This document shows positions 8,063-21,686 of a DNA stretch of 64,000 bases, in pieces. The notes under the pieces were generated by a model. That model did no database searches. It was not told the origin of the DNA and worked only from the letters and a program-made list of their open reading frames with translations. Every line of letters begins with the position of its first letter. The stretch's first letter is position 1. The position numbers and the translations under genes were made by a program. This DNA comes from Pleurostoma richardsiae (lineage: Eukaryota > Ascomycota > Sordariomycetes > Calosphaeriales > Pleurostomataceae), in NCBI GenBank assembly GCA_030052745.1, contig JANBVO010000013.1:558001-622000 (forward strand), written 5' to 3'.

Positions 8063-11000
8063 AGCGGCTGAGCACTCCGGAAACGGGTATGGCTGTCGCC
8101 TACTCCCAGTTACGCACCCCTCTTTCTAGTGCTAACATGGTGATGCCTGCAGAGATCAAGCTCAAGGTGGATGCTGCGGTTACTCTCCGTGACAGCCTGG
8201 ACCACTACACCAACGGCCAGACCTATCCTATCTTTCTGAAGCGGATGATGCCCATCTTCATCAACATCCTTAGGGGTCCATGTATCTTCCAGAGCACTTC
8301 TAACGAACAGAAGCTCCGCCATTGCATACTCGAGATCCTCCACAGACTACCGACTGCGCCGTCTCCCCCCGAGCCGTTTGAACCATATGCGGAAGAGATT
8401 GTGGATCTGTTGATGAACCTTGTGCGCAATGACAACGAGGAAAATGCGACACTCTGTGTCAAGATTATCTCGGACATTATGCGCCACCAGCACAAGATAC
8501 TCAGCGGTAAAGTCCAGTCGTTCCTGGGCTTGATCCAGGAACTCTTCGAGCAGATGGAGCGAGTGGTTCGCGAACAATTAGACAATGCGCCCACCACCGG
8601 CGCCGCAACCGGGGCGCCTTCAACACCAGGAAGCTCCCAGACGAATTTCCATCACCAGTCACCTCGGCCAGGCTCCCCGACCGCGACATCGACTGAGTTT
8701 GGTGTGGATCAGCCTACCGCGCGCCCATTGCTCAAGGGCATGCAGTCGTTCAAGGTCCTATCAGAGTGTCCAATAATCGTGGTATCAATCTTTCAGATGT
8801 ACAGGAACACCGTGGCTCAGAACGTCAAGCTCTTCGTTCCCCTGATCAAGGGGGTACTGATTCTCCAGGCCAAGGCTCAGGAGCAGGCGCATATTGAGGC
8901 CGCAGCTAGAGGTACCGTCTTTACGGGAGTGAGCCCCAACATCAAGAACAGGGCGGCTTTCGGCGAGTTCATCACGGCCCAGGTGAAGACGATGAGCTTC
9001 TTGGCATATCTTTTGCGGCAGTACGCCCAACAGCTCACCGATTTCCTGCCCACTCTACCCGACATCGTCGTCCGTCTTCTCAAAGATTGTCCGCGCGAGA
9101 AGTCGAGTGCGCGCAAGGAGCTGCTCGTCGCTATTCGCCACATAATCAACTTCAACTTCAGGAAGATATTTCTACCCAAGATAGATGAGCTCCTGGAGGA
9201 GAGGGTATTGATCGGTGATGGTTTGACAGTCTACGAGACGATGAGACCTCTGGCGTATAGCATGCTCGCCGATCTGATCCATCACGTCCGTGATTCTCTG
9301 AACCCTGCCCAAATCCGCAAGACCGTCGAGGTCTATACGAGAAACCTACAGGACGACTTCCCTGGCACCAGCTTCCAGACCATGAGTGCCAAACTGCTCC
9401 TGAACATGGCGGAGTGCATCCAGAAGATGGACAACAAGGTAGATGCAAGGCACTATCTCATCCTCATCCTGAACGCCATCGGCGACAAATTTGCCGCGAT
9501 GAACAAGCAGTATGCCAATGCTGTCAAACTGTCGAAGCAATACGCCCAGGCGGAATCCCCAGAGACATATCTTGCCGACAAGGAACACCCTCCTGACTGG
9601 GATGAGGTTGATATCTTCAACGCGATGCCGATCAAGCTGCTCAATCCCCGGGACCGTGGTGCTGACCCTGTCGCGGACAACAAGTTCCTGTTTAAGAACT
9701 TGATGAATGGGCTCAAGAACACATTCTATCAGTTGAAGATGTGCAACCAGCCTCAGGCCGTCGATCTGACTAATGCCCCAAGCCACTGGCAAGACGTGTC
9801 TTACGGCTTCACGGCCGAGGAGGTTCAGGTCATCGTCAAGCTTTTCCGAGAAGGAGCTTATGTCTTCAGATACTACGAGATTGAGAAGCCGGGTACTGAG
9901 TCACAATACCAGTCGCCGGTAGAGTACATGGCCAACTTTTACATGGTCTCCAGCAGCAAAGAGGAAAAGGACCTCCTGGAGACCTTTGCGACAGTCTTTC
10001 ATTGCATTGACCCCGCGACTTTTCACGAGGTTTTCCAGCAAGAGATACCGCACCTATACGACATGATCTTCGACCATACTGGGCTGCTCCACATCCCTCA
10101 GTTCTTCCTTGCCAGCGAGGCGACCTCCCCCAGCTTTTGCGGCATGCTACTCCGCTTTCTGATGGAACGGATCGAAGATGTCGGTTCGGCAGATGTGAAG
10201 AAGTCCAGCATCCTTCTGCGACTGTTTAAGCTCGCCTTCATGGCCGTAACATTATTCGCCAGTCAGAACGAGCAGGTCCTCCTTCCCCACGTCGTGGAGA
10301 TCGTTACCAAGTCGATTGAGCTGTCCACAAGGGCGGAAGAACCCTTGAACTACTTCCTCCTGCTTCGGTCGCTGTTCCGAAGCATTGGAGGAGGGAAGTT
10401 CGAACACCTCTATAAGCAAATCTTGCCATTACTAGAGATGCTCCTGGACGTGCTCAACAACCTGCTCATGGCTGCGCGGAAGCCCATGGAACGTGATCTG
10501 TACGTCGAATTGTGCCTGACAGTCCCGGCCAGACTCAGCAACCTCTTGCCGCATCTCAGCTTCCTGATGCGACCGTTGGTAGTTGCGTTACGCGCAGGCA
10601 CGGAGTTAGTGGGGCAGGGGCTGCGGACTCTCGAGCTCTGTGTCGACAATCTGACGGCGGACTATCTGGATCCCATCATGGCGCCCGTCATCGATGAGCT
10701 CATGACGGCGCTGTTTGACCATCTGAAGCCACACCCATACAGCCACTTCCACGCGCATACGACGATGCGGATACTGGGCAAACTGGGAGGTCGCAATCGC
10801 AAATTCATGACGGATGCACCTCCTCTGACTTTCCAGCAATATGTTGATGACCCCTCAAGTTTCGACGTGCGCCTGGTCGGCTCCAAGAAGGATCGCGCCT
10901 TCCCCGCAGAACTTGGTGTCCAGCTCGCCATTCAGAAGCTGATGGAAGTTCCCAGACAGGTCAAGGGTGGTCCGCCCAAGCACCTCGATGTCTACTACAA

Positions 11001-14000
11001 AAAGCAGGCCTTTCACTTCATTAAGGCTCAAGTGAAGCTGCGCATTGGTTTCGACAACCTTCCGGATGACTTGCCTCGGCTTGTAAGGCTTCAAGCGCAA
11101 GACTTCTTCTCTCGAAAGTATGACGGGGACTTTTCCCTATTCGAATCATCTGATCGTGGGCAGTCTATCGCGAAGAAGGTCGACCAGGATGACGTACTCA
11201 AGAAGCTTCTGAAAGCCCTTATGTTCGCGGAGTCATTGCCTGACTTTCGAGAGGAGGCAAATGGTTTCTTCCTCGACATCTGCCGGCACTTCGCCCTGAT
11301 CGAAGTAGGAAAAGCAATAGTCGATCTTAGAAGAGCGTACACTCCCTTCAACGTCAATAACGGGGACGGCCCCCTTTGTACCGATACTCGCGTGCTCTGC
11401 GATGCCATTCTCGAGTCACTGGCGTCAGAACATCCGGACGTCCGAGACGCAGCTCGGAGAGCGGTACAGGAGGTATATCAGTCCGCAGCAACCATAATCG
11501 GCCCTGCGGGACAGGTCGGCCGTATTACCTTTTTCAGCCAGCTGGGTGCGATGTTCTGCCATGGTTGCTATGCTGAAGAATGGTTCACGAAAGCTGGCGG
11601 CAGTCTGGGTATCCAGATACTCCTGACGGATATCGACCTGGGTGAGCAGTGGATAACTGCAAAGCAAATGGATTGCATTCGTGCACTTCTGTTCGTCATC
11701 AAGGATATGCCCCAAGACCTCCCTGAGAAGACTCGCCGTTCAGCCCAAGAGACCCTAGACATCCTGCTCCGTCGCATTACCAAGAACATCAAGAAGGAAG
11801 ACGCTCTGCCGCCACAACCACAGCCAGGCCAACCACAACAGAAGGCGTCGAGGCTGGCCCAGATTTGCATGATTCTTAACACAGAGCTGTCTCATATGAA
11901 TCGGCATGTGCGAGAGACCGCAAAGCGGGCATTGGGCACCATTTCTAAGGCGGCAGGTGCAGAGATCTGGGAGTTGATCGAACCTTATAAGGAACGCCTT
12001 CTCACCCCGATATATAATAAGCCGCTCCGGGCACTCCCCTTCCCCATCCAGATTGGATACATCGATGCGGTAACCTACTACATGTCTCTCAAGACCGACT
12101 TCGTCAGTTTCGACGAGAACCTCAATCGTCTTCTGATGGAGTCATTGGCTCTGGCTGATGCGAGCGACGAGTCCCTCGCCAGTAAGGCTGCCGAGTTTCG
12201 AACCCACGACTATATCGTCAACTTGAGGGTTGCTTGTATCAAGATACTGAGCTCAGCCATGGGTTTCGAGGAGTTCATGCCTCCGCAGCCTAATCAGCCG
12301 AACCCAACGCGGACCAAGATCGTCTCTGTCTTCTTCAAGTGCCTGTACTCCGACTCCAAGCCCACTATTGAGGCTGCGAATGACGCCTTGAAGGCAGTGC
12401 TCTCCCACACAAACAAACTGCCCAAGGATCTCCTCCAGTCGGGTCTCCGTCCGGTCCTTGCTAGCCTGCAAGACCCCAAGAGATTGAGCGTCCACGGGCT
12501 GGACAATCTCGCCCGTCTGTTGCGGCTGCTCACTACCTACTTCAAAGTGGAGATCGGCGCACGCCTCCTGGATCACATCAAGGTTCTCGCAGAACCAAAT
12601 GGTCTACATCAAATCTCATTCACCTATTTTGAGCAGAATTCGGCGATGAAGGTGATTGCTGCTGTGTTCAACATCTTCCACCTCTTGCCTGCGGCAGCGG
12701 AGCAGTTCAAAGAGCGTGTCATTGATACTGTTTTGGGACTCGAGGATAAGCTCCGAAGAACCCAGCATAGCCCTTTCAGAGAGCCTCTCTACAAATATCT
12801 TAACCGCTACCCTCAGGAGATTTGGACTCTGCTGGTGGGGAAAATCGCGGAGATCCGATACGGCCGCTTCCTTGCGCAGGTGTTGCGAGATCCCAGGAGT
12901 CAGCCACTTAGAGATCATGGCGCGGCCAGTGTCGAAGGACTGATTCGAGTGTGCAATGAAATCCCCAATGAGGAGCGAGCGAAGAAATCTGCTGCCGTCG
13001 TCAGCGCAATCAACGTCATTGATGCGCTCTGCCAGTACCCAGGCACGACGGCCTGGATGGAAAAGAAAGACAGTCTGATATGGCTCAAGCAGGCCAGCAG
13101 AGACTTGGAGAAGCAGTTGCGGGCGAACGTGCTGCCAGAATACTTGCGGCTCGCTGCGGACCAGGCTGCGGAACAGACCATGTCTATTCTCACTAAGTCG
13201 CTTGAACAGCATCCTAATGACTTGGACTCTCTGTTCGCCCTCGTCGAAGCTGTGACCACCGACGACTTCCGGGCCACGCCGCGCCTCTTCTCGTACATTT
13301 ACGACAAGATCATCAGCAACGACTCGGTCGACTTCTGGCGTGCGGTTATCCTCCGATGTCTGGAAATATATGCTGGAAAAGCTCCGCAGAAGACGAAATT
13401 GTTCCTGCTTCACAATCTTGTCAATCCGATTGTTGCAATGGACGTGATGCGACACTGGAATGAGCCAGAGCAGCGGACGAACCGCTTGATGGATAAGGCT
13501 GTCATTGAGTCAATCAACACCAAGATCTGGAAGGTCAATCTAGCAGACCCCCAAGACGATCTTCTACAACCTGGAATTGACCACACTCGTATGGAAGTGC
13601 TGCAGCTCTCAGCTATGCTGGTCAAGTACCACCACGCCATCCTACAAGATGCCAGGAAGGACATCATTAAGTTTGGTTGGACTTACATTAGGCTCGACGA
13701 CGTCATCAACAAGCATGCCGCTTACGTCGTCCTGTGTTACTTCATTGCGCACTACGATACCCCTGCGAAGATCGTGACTCAGGTGTACTTCTCTCTCTTG
13801 AAGACCAACCAAAATGAGGGACGCGGCCTTGTAACGCAGGCGTTGGAACTGATGGCTCCTGTCCTGCCGAAGCGATGCGGAGGTCCGGCGCATGTCAATG
13901 ATCGTAATGCGGTTTGGGCGGTTGCTCCTCGCCGTATTTTGGCTGAGGAGGGCCAGAATGTCCAGCAGATGACGAGCATCTTCCACTTCCTGGTCAGACA

Positions 14001-17000
14001 CCCTGATCTGTTCTACGAATCTCGGGATAAGTTTGTGATGCTCATCATCACCTCTCTGCGGAAGGTGGCGGTGCCGCCGAACCCTTCGAATGAGAGCAAG
14101 AAGCTGGCCCTGAGCATGATGTGGCTTATTTGGCAATGGGAAGAGCGGCGAGTCACGGGAAAGGAAGTGTCGCCATTCCGTGCTATATCTGAATCCCCGA
14201 ACACCAAGAAGCGGAAGCTTGAGGAGCATATGTCATCGTCGCCTCCAGCCGCTCGACAGACAGCGCCAACCGAGAGGACGGAATTTCTGATACCTCCTTT
14301 TGGCCGTCAGAAGATGATCAAGTATCTTGTTGAGTTCATAGCTCAGCTGAATGAGCGACATCGCTTACCGTCCACGAAACCCAGGGACTTGACTGCGTCT
14401 CCAGGACCGGCGTTGCCGCCTCCGCCTACTGATCTCTGCAAGAAGGCAATGGCGTTGCTGTACAATCTTCTCCAACCGCAGTACTGGGGTGATCTTGACG
14501 TTGATCTGTTTCCGAACGTTACGGACGTTGTGCTAGCAAGCGATAAGACGACTAAGATTCTCGCAGCCGATCCGGGTGACAAAGAGCAGTACGACGAGAA
14601 GTTCATCACAAATATCATCAACACTCTGCAAGTCGTCCGAATTGTCTTGAATTTCAAGACGGACGAGTGGATTCTGAAGAACATCCCACACATCCAGAAG
14701 ATACTTGAACGAAGCCTCAAGTCAGAGAGTCCCGAGATACAGGACTGTCTCCATATGGCTGATCCCGAATACGATGAGGGACGGGAAATCAGGCCGACGG
14801 TCAAGCGTGTCTTGGACGCTATTCCGACGGTGTCTGAAGATGTAGCCATGGAGGATGCAGATGCGGAAGGAGAGCCAGAGAGTCAGAGCGCGGAGTTCAT
14901 CACATTCCTGTCTAACATCGCTACGGAGACTATGGCCGCCGCCAACTACGTGTCGGGGATCAACATCTTGTGGTCTCTTGGAAACCGCCAGCCTTCGGCC
15001 ATCGATCAGCACATACCCGCGATTATGAAGTCACTGCAGTCCAAGCTTGCGCGAGACCATGTTTCGCATTATACCGCGGTTAGCAACCATGGCAATGCGA
15101 ATATTCGGCCCCAGGAGCCCAATGCTCCTGTCGAGATGAACGCTTACGACCTGGATATCCAGACTGGTCTTATGCTGAAGGCCATCGATGTAACCGCCAA
15201 GCGGATGGAAATCCTTGGTGACAACCGACGGCCGTTCCTAAGTGTCCTCGCGACTCTCGTGGAGAAGTCACTGCACAACCCTCTCTGCGAGAAGATCTTG
15301 GAAATGGTTGAATTCTGGGTTTTCCGATCGGAAGGAACTTGGCCCACACTTAAGGAGAAGACGGCTGTCCTCCACAAGATGCTCTCGTTCGAGCACCGAT
15401 CAGATCCGACAATGTTAATCAAGTTCTTGGATCTCGTGATCCGCATATATGAAGATCCAAAGATCACTAGGACCGAGCTCACCGTCCGGATGGAGCACGC
15501 ATTCCTGATTGGGACTAGAGCCCAAGACGTGGAGATGCGAAACCGATTCATGGCAATATTTGACAAGAGCTTGTCCAAGGCCGCCAGCGCTCGGTTGTCG
15601 TATGTTCTCACGGCTCAGAACTGGGACACTCTTGCGGACTCATTCTGGCTTGCGCAAGCGTCACAGCTTCTCCTAGGCGCCATGGAGATGAACACGGCGG
15701 TCCAATTGCATCACGAAGATATCAAGACGCTCCCGGCGTCCCAGCTGTATAGCATTCTTGCCAACGACCCCAGGGAGCCCACAGCGATGTCGGATGACAA
15801 GTACGATTCCTTCCTAGCGAACGAACGCCGCTTTGTTGCCGAACTTGGCGACGTTCGAGTCCGTGATCTCATGGAACCCTTGATGCAGCTTCAGCATATA
15901 GATTCCAACCTCGCAAACGAACTCTGGGTGTCCTTGTTCCCTATGTATTGGGCTGCAACTGCTCGCGAGGAACGCGCCGATCTCGAGCGTGGCATTGTGA
16001 TGCTGCTTACGAAGGATTATCATAACCGCCAGATAGACAAGCGGCCAAATGTCGTACAGTCTCTGCTCGCTGGCACCGCTAAGGCTTGGCCCGAATGCAA
16101 GATTCCACCACACGTGCTCAAATACGAGGCGAAGACGTTCGGTGCTTGGTATACAGCCCTTGTCCAGCTCGAGAATGCAGCAATCAAGCCCGAGATTGAT
16201 TCTCCTGTCGTTCGGGAGAGCAATCTCGACGCGCTGGTTGAGCTGTACGCCGCGTTACAGGAGGATGACCTGTTCTATGGCACTTGGCGCCGACGATGTC
16301 AGTTCGTCGAAACCAATGCCGCCCTTTCCTATGAACAGAACGGCATGTGGGATAAGGCGCAGAAGATGTATGAAGCAGCGCAGATAAAGGCTCGCACAGG
16401 TGTCATTCCCTTCTCCCAGGCGGAGTACATGCTGTGGGAAGATCATTGGGTGCTCTGCGCCCAGAAACTTCAGCAGTGGGAGATTCTCCAAGATTTCGCC
16501 AAGCATGAGAACTTCCAGGACCTGCTGCTCGAGTGCGCCTGGAGAAATACCGAGATGTGGCAGACTCAGGAACACCGGGATGCCCTGGATACCCTCATCA
16601 AGGGCGTCATGGATGCCCCAACGCCCAGGCGGGCCTTCTTCCAGGCCTTCATGTCGTTGCTCAAGTTCCACAACAAACAGGAGCCAGGCCAGGAGTTCCA
16701 GAGGGTGTGCGACGAGGCAATCCAGTTGTCGATCCGAAAGTGGCATCAGCTGCCGAAGCGTCTCACAAACGCGCACATTCCGCTTCTGCAAAACTTCCAG
16801 CAACTGGTGGAGCTTCACGATGCCAGCATAATATGCCAGAGCTTGTCGGTTACGAACCAGTCAAATCTGGACGTCAAGTCTGGCGAGCTGAAGCTCTTGC
16901 TGGGTGCTTGGCGAGACCGCCTGCCTAATGTGTGGGACGACATCACCGCTTGGCAAGACCTTGTGACCTGGCGGCAGCACATATTCGGCCTCATCAACAA

Positions 17001-19713
17001 CACCTATCTTCCCTTGATAGCATCGCAGGGTCAGAACGCCAGTGGGGCCTCCTTCGCATACCGTGGTTATCACGAGACAGCTTGGATCATCAACCGATTC
17101 GCCCACGTCGCCAGGAAGCACAATCTCCCCGATGTGTGTATCAGCCAGCTGAGCCGGATCTATACTCTGCCCAACATCGAGATTCAAGAAGCCTTCCTCA
17201 AGCTTCGCGAGCAAGCGAAGTGTCATTATCAGAACCCTGATGAGTTGACCAGCGGCTTGGACGTCATCAATAACACGAACCTGAACTACTTCAGCGCTAC
17301 CCAGAAGGCCGAGTTCTACACGCTCAAGGGCATGTTCCTCGAGAAGCTGAAACAGAAGGAAGAGGCAGATCAGGCCTATGGCACCGCCTTGTACTTCGAT
17401 ATCACCGCAGCCAAAGCTTGGGCAGAATGGGGCTACTTCAATGACAGGAAGTTCAAGGAGGACCCAACAGACCTCAATGCTGCGAGGCAAGCTCTCACAT
17501 CATACCTCCAGGCTGCTGGAAGTTATAAGAACGGCAAATCCCGCAAGCTTATTGCCAGAATTTTGTGGCTTCTCAGTCTTGACGATGCCAATGGCACCAT
17601 TGCAGCCGGCTTCGATGACTTCAAGGGCGACACTCCTACTTGGTATTGGATAACGTTCATTCCGCAACTGCTCACGGGCCTGGGACACAGAGAAGCCCCC
17701 CGAGTGCACGCAATCCTGCTCAAGATTGCGAAGTCTTATCCTCAAGCACTGTACTTCCAGCTGAGGACAAATCGGGAAGACATGCAGGCCATCAAGAAGA
17801 CGCAGGAAGCCAAAGACAAGGCACGGCAGCGAGCGCAGTCAGCATCTACCAACAAGGCTAGCGCTTCGCCCTCGCAGCAGAGACAGGACACCCCGACGTC
17901 TGCCAAACCTGAAAGCTCATCTCGGCCCGCCACCGCTAATGGAGAGAACACACCGCAAGTTAAGAATGAGGGAGCGGATAGTGCTGCCACCGCGTCAACA
18001 CCCACGACTCAAGCTGCGACCAACGCTAGCCAGCCTCCGGGTGACCAGGCAGGAACAGCACAGAAGAAACCACCTTGGGAGCTTACGGAGGATATCATGT
18101 CGGTGTTGAAGACGGCCTTCCCGCTGCTGGCGCTGTCCATGGAGACCATGGTGGATCAAATTCAGAAGCATTTCAAGTGTCCCCCCGATGAAGACGCATA
18201 CAGGCTCATCGTCGCGCTGCTCAACGATGGACTTGCCTACGTCAGCCGAATGCCGACCTCTTACGCGAAAGATGTAAAGCTGCCACCCGCCACGGAGACT
18301 AACATAACGCGTTTTGCCGAGACGATTCTCCCCCCTCACATACGCAAGTCATTTGAAGCGGACTTTGTAGAGGTCAAGCCTACAATGTACGAGTACATCC
18401 ACAAGTTGCGCAAGTGGCGAGACAAATTCGAGGAGAAGCTTGATCGCAGGAACCATCACTCGTTCCTGGAGTCAGTCTCCTCGCATCTCAGCGAGTTCCG
18501 TTTCCAGAAGTTTGATGATGTCGAGGTGCCAGGACAATACCTCCAGCACAAGGATAAGAACCAGGACTTCATTCGAATTGAACGGTTCATGCCGACTATC
18601 GACCTCGTCCGGACTATCGGAGCATCTCATCGTCGGCTTAAAATTCGTGGCCACGACGGTAGCATCCATCCCTTCGCCGTCCAGCATCCGGCCGCCAGAC
18701 ACTGTCGCCGAGAAGAGAGGATCCTTCAGCTATTCCGCCATCTCAACCAGAGATTGAGCAGGAAGAAGGAGAGTCGTCGTCGGGATCTGCAGTTTACCCT
18801 GCCCTTGATGGTGCCGCTTGCCCCGCATATAAGAATCGTGCAGGAAGATACCTCCTATATCACGCTCCAGGGCATATACGAAGACCACTGTCGAAGGAAT
18901 GGGATGGCCAAGGATGACCCCGTGTTGTTCACCATGGACAAGCTCAGGGGCCTTCTTGAGTCCAAGGCAGGAGTAAGTCGGATTCAGCCCCTGGTTTTTC
19001 ATGGCGCCGCTAACAAGCCACAGTCGAAGCACAGCGAGCAGACTGCGACTGCGCGACTGGAGGTCCTGAACGCGATCCAAGAGAAGTGGGTGCCCAAGAC
19101 GGTTGCGCTCGACTACTTCCAGAAGGCGTACCCGGACTTTGAGGACTTCTGGCTCTTTAGGCGCCGTTTCAGCTACCAGTTGGCAGCCTTGACGTTCATG
19201 ACGTACATCCTGTACATCGACAAGCGATATCCACACAAGATCCACATCGCTCGCGGTACCGGCAACATCTGGGGCTCGGAGCTCATGGCATTCATGGCCT
19301 CCACCAAGCCTTACTTCATCAATCAGGAGCCCGTTCCGTTCCGCCTGACGCCCAACCTGCAGGTGCTCATGGGCCCCTTGGCGACGGAGGGCATCTTCAG
19401 CTGCTCGGTCATGGCCATCGCGCGTTGCCTCACGGAGCCCGAGTTCGAGCTGGAGCACGCGTTGACCCTGTTCGTTCGCGACGAGGTCATGTTCTGGTTC
19501 ACGAACAGCCACCGCGCCAGCCACCTCAACGACCAGCAGCTGCGGGAGAGCGTACAGACGAACAGCGACATGATCGTCAAGAGGGCAGTGAGCCTCGCCC
19601 AGGCGCCTGTTGGCAGCCTCCCGGCGAACCAGACGGTCATTGACCTTGTCGCCAAGGCCGTCAATCCGATGAACCTGGCGCTGTGTGACGCGTTGTGGAT
19701 GCCGTACATGTAA
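8032..19713 (+). CDS. TRA1: Tra1, PIKK-family pseudokinase scaffold of SAGA and NuA4
   Basis: Predicted 3854 residues, close to the usual fungal Tra1 size. Tra1 is the nuclear subunit of the SAGA and NuA4 histone acetyltransferase complexes that contacts transcription activators. Helical HEAT/TPR-type repeats fill roughly residues 1-2500, a FAT domain about 2500-3230, a Ser/Thr/Gln-rich linker about 3234-3322, a PI3K-like domain about 3494-3783, and a short FATC tail ending in ALWMPYM. Kinase catalytic motifs are absent: the region expected to hold the catalytic loop and DFG reads [21 protein letters not shown]. Two probable introns have lengths divisible by three and no stop, so a plain translation reads through them: 8087-8152 (66 nt, GTATGG...GCTAAC...GCAG) and 18973-19023 (51 nt, GTAAGT...GCTAAC...CACAG). 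Removing them restores [13 protein letters not shown] and KAGSKHSEQ, as expected from relatives. The start at 8032 is preferred over the ATG-less upstream extension. Confidence 0.96.
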   Translation: MAANTIEDVVKRLSTPETGMAVAYSQLRTPLSSANMVMPAEIKLKVDAAVTLRDSLDHYTNGQTYPIFLKRMMPIFINILRGPCIFQSTSNEQKLRHCILEILHRLPTAPSPPEPFEPYAEEIVDLLMNLVRNDNEENATLCVKIISDIMRHQHKILSGKVQSFLGLIQELFEQMERVVREQLDNAPTTGAATGAPSTPGSSQTNFHHQSPRPGSPTATSTEFGVDQPTARPLLKGMQSFKVLSECPIIVVSIFQMYRNTVAQNVKLFVPLIKGVLILQAKAQEQAHIEAAARGTVFTGVSPNIKNRAAFGEFITAQVKTMSFLAYLLRQYAQQLTDFLPTLPDIVVRLLKDCPREKSSARKELLVAIRHIINFNFRKIFLPKIDELLEERVLIGDGLTVYETMRPLAYSMLADLIHHVRDSLNPAQIRKTVEVYTRNLQDDFPGTSFQTMSAKLLLNMAECIQKMDNKVDARHYLILILNAIGDKFAAMNKQYANAVKLSKQYAQAESPETYLADKEHPPDWDEVDIFNAMPIKLLNPRDRGADPVADNKFLFKNLMNGLKNTFYQLKMCNQPQAVDLTNAPSHWQDVSYGFTAEEVQVIVKLFREGAYVFRYYEIEKPGTESQYQSPVEYMANFYMVSSSKEEKDLLETFATVFHCIDPATFHEVFQQEIPHLYDMIFDHTGLLHIPQFFLASEATSPSFCGMLLRFLMERIEDVGSADVKKSSILLRLFKLAFMAVTLFASQNEQVLLPHVVEIVTKSIELSTRAEEPLNYFLLLRSLFRSIGGGKFEHLYKQILPLLEMLLDVLNNLLMAARKPMERDLYVELCLTVPARLSNLLPHLSFLMRPLVVALRAGTELVGQGLRTLELCVDNLTADYLDPIMAPVIDELMTALFDHLKPHPYSHFHAHTTMRILGKLGGRNRKFMTDAPPLTFQQYVDDPSSFDVRLVGSKKDRAFPAELGVQLAIQKLMEVPRQVKGGPPKHLDVYYKKQAFHFIKAQVKLRIGFDNLPDDLPRLVRLQAQDFFSRKYDGDFSLFESSDRGQSIAKKVDQDDVLKKLLKALMFAESLPDFREEANGFFLDICRHFALIEVGKAIVDLRRAYTPFNVNNGDGPLCTDTRVLCDAILESLASEHPDVRDAARRAVQEVYQSAATIIGPAGQVGRITFFSQLGAMFCHGCYAEEWFTKAGGSLGIQILLTDIDLGEQWITAKQMDCIRALLFVIKDMPQDLPEKTRRSAQETLDILLRRITKNIKKEDALPPQPQPGQPQQKASRLAQICMILNTELSHMNRHVRETAKRALGTISKAAGAEIWELIEPYKERLLTPIYNKPLRALPFPIQIGYIDAVTYYMSLKTDFVSFDENLNRLLMESLALADASDESLASKAAEFRTHDYIVNLRVACIKILSSAMGFEEFMPPQPNQPNPTRTKIVSVFFKCLYSDSKPTIEAANDALKAVLSHTNKLPKDLLQSGLRPVLASLQDPKRLSVHGLDNLARLLRLLTTYFKVEIGARLLDHIKVLAEPNGLHQISFTYFEQNSAMKVIAAVFNIFHLLPAAAEQFKERVIDTVLGLEDKLRRTQHSPFREPLYKYLNRYPQEIWTLLVGKIAEIRYGRFLAQVLRDPRSQPLRDHGAASVEGLIRVCNEIPNEERAKKSAAVVSAINVIDALCQYPGTTAWMEKKDSLIWLKQASRDLEKQLRANVLPEYLRLAADQAAEQTMSILTKSLEQHPNDLDSLFALVEAVTTDDFRATPRLFSYIYDKIISNDSVDFWRAVILRCLEIYAGKAPQKTKLFLLHNLVNPIVAMDVMRHWNEPEQRTNRLMDKAVIESINTKIWKVNLADPQDDLLQPGIDHTRMEVLQLSAMLVKYHHAILQDARKDIIKFGWTYIRLDDVINKHAAYVVLCYFIAHYDTPAKIVTQVYFSLLKTNQNEGRGLVTQALELMAPVLPKRCGGPAHVNDRNAVWAVAPRRILAEEGQNVQQMTSIFHFLVRHPDLFYESRDKFVMLIITSLRKVAVPPNPSNESKKLALSMMWLIWQWEERRVTGKEVSPFRAISESPNTKKRKLEEHMSSSPPAARQTAPTERTEFLIPPFGRQKMIKYLVEFIAQLNERHRLPSTKPRDLTASPGPALPPPPTDLCKKAMALLYNLLQPQYWGDLDVDLFPNVTDVVLASDKTTKILAADPGDKEQYDEKFITNIINTLQVVRIVLNFKTDEWILKNIPHIQKILERSLKSESPEIQDCLHMADPEYDEGREIRPTVKRVLDAIPTVSEDVAMEDADAEGEPESQSAEFITFLSNIATETMAAANYVSGINILWSLGNRQPSAIDQHIPAIMKSLQSKLARDHVSHYTAVSNHGNANIRPQEPNAPVEMNAYDLDIQTGLMLKAIDVTAKRMEILGDNRRPFLSVLATLVEKSLHNPLCEKILEMVEFWVFRSEGTWPTLKEKTAVLHKMLSFEHRSDPTMLIKFLDLVIRIYEDPKITRTELTVRMEHAFLIGTRAQDVEMRNRFMAIFDKSLSKAASARLSYVLTAQNWDTLADSFWLAQASQLLLGAMEMNTAVQLHHEDIKTLPASQLYSILANDPREPTAMSDDKYDSFLANERRFVAELGDVRVRDLMEPLMQLQHIDSNLANELWVSLFPMYWAATAREERADLERGIVMLLTKDYHNRQIDKRPNVVQSLLAGTAKAWPECKIPPHVLKYEAKTFGAWYTALVQLENAAIKPEIDSPVVRESNLDALVELYAALQEDDLFYGTWRRRCQFVETNAALSYEQNGMWDKAQKMYEAAQIKARTGVIPFSQAEYMLWEDHWVLCAQKLQQWEILQDFAKHENFQDLLLECAWRNTEMWQTQEHRDALDTLIKGVMDAPTPRRAFFQAFMSLLKFHNKQEPGQEFQRVCDEAIQLSIRKWHQLPKRLTNAHIPLLQNFQQLVELHDASIICQSLSVTNQSNLDVKSGELKLLLGAWRDRLPNVWDDITAWQDLVTWRQHIFGLINNTYLPLIASQGQNASGASFAYRGYHETAWIINRFAHVARKHNLPDVCISQLSRIYTLPNIEIQEAFLKLREQAKCHYQNPDELTSGLDVINNTNLNYFSATQKAEFYTLKGMFLEKLKQKEEADQAYGTALYFDITAAKAWAEWGYFNDRKFKEDPTDLNAARQALTSYLQAAGSYKNGKSRKLIARILWLLSLDDANGTIAAGFDDFKGDTPTWYWITFIPQLLTGLGHREAPRVHAILLKIAKSYPQALYFQLRTNREDMQAIKKTQEAKDKARQRAQSASTNKASASPSQQRQDTPTSAKPESSSRPATANGENTPQVKNEGADSAATASTPTTQAATNASQPPGDQAGTAQKKPPWELTEDIMSVLKTAFPLLALSMETMVDQIQKHFKCPPDEDAYRLIVALLNDGLAYVSRMPTSYAKDVKLPPATETNITRFAETILPPHIRKSFEADFVEVKPTMYEYIHKLRKWRDKFEEKLDRRNHHSFLESVSSHLSEFRFQKFDDVEVPGQYLQHKDKNQDFIRIERFMPTIDLVRTIGASHRRLKIRGHDGSIHPFAVQHPAARHCRREERILQLFRHLNQRLSRKKESRRRDLQFTLPLMVPLAPHIRIVQEDTSYITLQGIYEDHCRRNGMAKDDPVLFTMDKLRGLLESKAGVSRIQPLVFHGAANKPQSKHSEQTATARLEVLNAIQEKWVPKTVALDYFQKAYPDFEDFWLFRRRFSYQLAALTFMTYILYIDKRYPHKIHIARGTGNIWGSELMAFMASTKPYFINQEPVPFRLTPNLQVLMGPLATEGIFSCSVMAIARCLTEPEFELEHALTLFVRDEVMFWFTNSHRASHLNDQQLRESVQTNSDMIVKRAVSLAQAPVGSLPANQTVIDLVAKAVNPMNLALCDALWMPYM

Positions 19714-21192
19714 TGGAGATGATGGGTTGAGAGACGGCGGGAGGTGGGAAATGGTGTTTGGCTCTTGGGTGGGTTTAGATGACTATGGGATGGTTCGCAA
19801 GACAGGCTCCTGAGGGCTTGTGTCCGCTTGCTGGGCTGGCACGATTACGGTTACAGGGCGTTAGGATGCATGAATAGCCACAGGTCGGAAGGACGGCCTT
19901 GGTCGGTCACATATCATGGTGGCACAATTGCGTTGCTTTGGCATTTGCCTGTCAGTGTCTGATTATTGATGGATCCTGCGGGATCGGGGGGTAAACAAAA
20001 GTATCTTGTCTGCTTTAGCACTAATCGATGTTTCATCACTGCATGTTGTGTTTGCCGTTTGCCCATCTTCGTCCAGTGCCGGGTTCCTTCGGGAGACTTG
20101 CAAGGCCGCGTAGGGCTGATATCAGCTTCATCTATGTCTAGTGGTTGACTAAGTGACGGCAGGAAGAGAGACCCTAGAGACTGGTCCTTCCACGACTGCA
20201 GATACTCTTAACACGCTATCAAGTCAGCCTGTGGCTGAGCTGCTTGTTCGACGGTGCCGGTGGCTGACACTGTGAACATCGTCACTAGGCACGCAGGATC
20301 GCTCATGCCGGACGCCGATGCGGTGCCGGACATGCAGGCGGTCGACAAGAAGGATGGGTTCGTCGGTCAGGAATGAGCGAAGACGTGGACGGAGTGTCCG
20401 CCACGCCGGGGGCCCCGGGGGTGGGCTCCCTCTGTGGATTCTGGGGGTTCTCTCTCTCTATTTTTGGTGGGTGGTAAGGCGGAATGATCTGCAGCCCGGG
20501 ATGGGCGGCTTCCGGCATTACGCACTCCGTTGCGCGGTGCCTGGGCACCTGGGCAGCAGGGCACCTCGGTAGGTTTGCTACAGGCGCATCTGACAATCAG
20601 ACACGGCGTCAAGGGTGGCATGAACAACGTGACGGTTGAGGGCCGCTGTGCTCCGTCGAGGCAGCCTTCGAATGTACCTGATGGAGTACTGCAACTGTAC
20701 ATCAAGCAGGGGAGTTGGTGTCCGACAGCAGCGATGGATTACCTGTGCGTGAGCAGTAAGCAAACAGATAGAAGAGATGCCGACTACGGTTCCCGTCGAT
20801 TAAACAAGGACATTGCTGGAAGAGCATTAAATGTGATGTGTATGATGCTCCATTAAGCAGGAGATAGATAGAGTCGAGCGTGTCGAGTGTACAACAAAGT
20901 TGCGTTGTTCTCGATACCTGACTATACGCGTATTGGGAGTGCCAGACAGGAGGTTGCGACGACATCCCGACTGTCTGTGGGCAGCGCTGCGTAACCGGGC
21001 AGGCGTCAGATCCCGCTGCCAGCGGCCTATTGGTGTTAGGGCGCTGCTAAGGGCTGCTAATGCGTTCAGCCGCTGGCGTGCGACGGGCCCTGGTTGGCTG
21101 CGCGAGCGCCGTGGCTTAGACCTGCCCCGGTGCCTGGCCTGGCCGTGGCTGTGGCTTGGAGCACTCGGCCGCTGCTTGCTGGGCATTGCATG

Positions 21193-21213
21193 TATGGAGT
21201 ACGGAGCACGGAG
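21193..21213. repeat. Three tandem YAYGGAG heptads
   Basis: TATGGAG, TACGGAG and CACGGAG follow one another without gap and are continued by TACTGCA. Two TACGGAG copies separated by one T recur at 40962-40976 between two other genes. The significance is unknown. Confidence 0.7.
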
Positions 21214-21286
21214 TACTGCAATATGTACGGGGTACACCTAGGCGACGGAGGTACTGCAGTCTGGGGCTGCGCATCCATCCATCAGC

Positions 21287-21313
21287 CTCTCTCTCTCTCT
21301 CTCTCTCTCTCTC
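21287..21313 (+). repeat. (CT)n microsatellite in probable leader
   Basis: A 27-nt uninterrupted CT run about 375 bp upstream of the MARVEL gene start codon. CT-rich tracts are common near fungal transcription start sites. Confidence 0.9.
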
Positions 21314-21357
21314 CTACGCCCTGAGAGGTGCGAACACACGCGCGTCCTTTTCCCTCG

Positions 21358-21382
21358 CCCAGCCCAGCCCAGCCCAGCCCAG
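21358..21382 (+). repeat. (CCCAG)5 tandem repeat
   Basis: Five perfect CCCAG units just downstream of the CT run, probably in the 5' leader of the gene at 21687. Confidence 0.9.
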
Positions 21383-21686
21383 CTTTCCCTCTTTTTGCCT
21401 TATGATGCGTATGACGGGCCTCCGGTGTTGATCATCAATCAGTCGAGATCTAATTGTCGAGCTTCTTTCTTGCACTCTCGTTCATCGCCAGCCTTGGATT
21501 TTTCCTCCAGATTCCTCTACGACCTCAAGCCATCGCCGATTCTCCTTCTCCCGTTGCTCGGGGCGCTTTTCTATTGTTTTAGGCTCCGTCGCAACTCCTC
21601 CCCCCCCGAACTCTTTCAGCCGCAGCCCGCCGTAAGCACAGCAACGACATCTCGACGTCTCGAAACACCGTCAGCCAGCGACGACG

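Larger units (their letters stand above)
19714..21686. other. Intergenic region between TRA1 and the MARVEL gene
   Basis: About 2 kb without a convincing gene. The distal part holds three degenerate heptads of the type YAYGGAG (21193-21213), a CT dinucleotide run (21287-21313) and five CCCAG units (21358-21382). These lie in the probable promoter and 5' leader of the gene starting at 21687. The short frames at 20.3-20.9 kb look random. Confidence 0.65.

Noticed and set aside
12616-13455. 279-codon minus-strand frame inside TRA1
   Set aside because: It is antisense to a strongly conserved coding region and its sequence mirrors TRA1 codon bias; no domain of its own.
18730-19524. 264-codon minus-strand frame inside TRA1
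   Set aside because: Antisense shadow of the PI3K-like domain, with a repetitive Glu/Leu/Arg/Val composition typical of such shadows.
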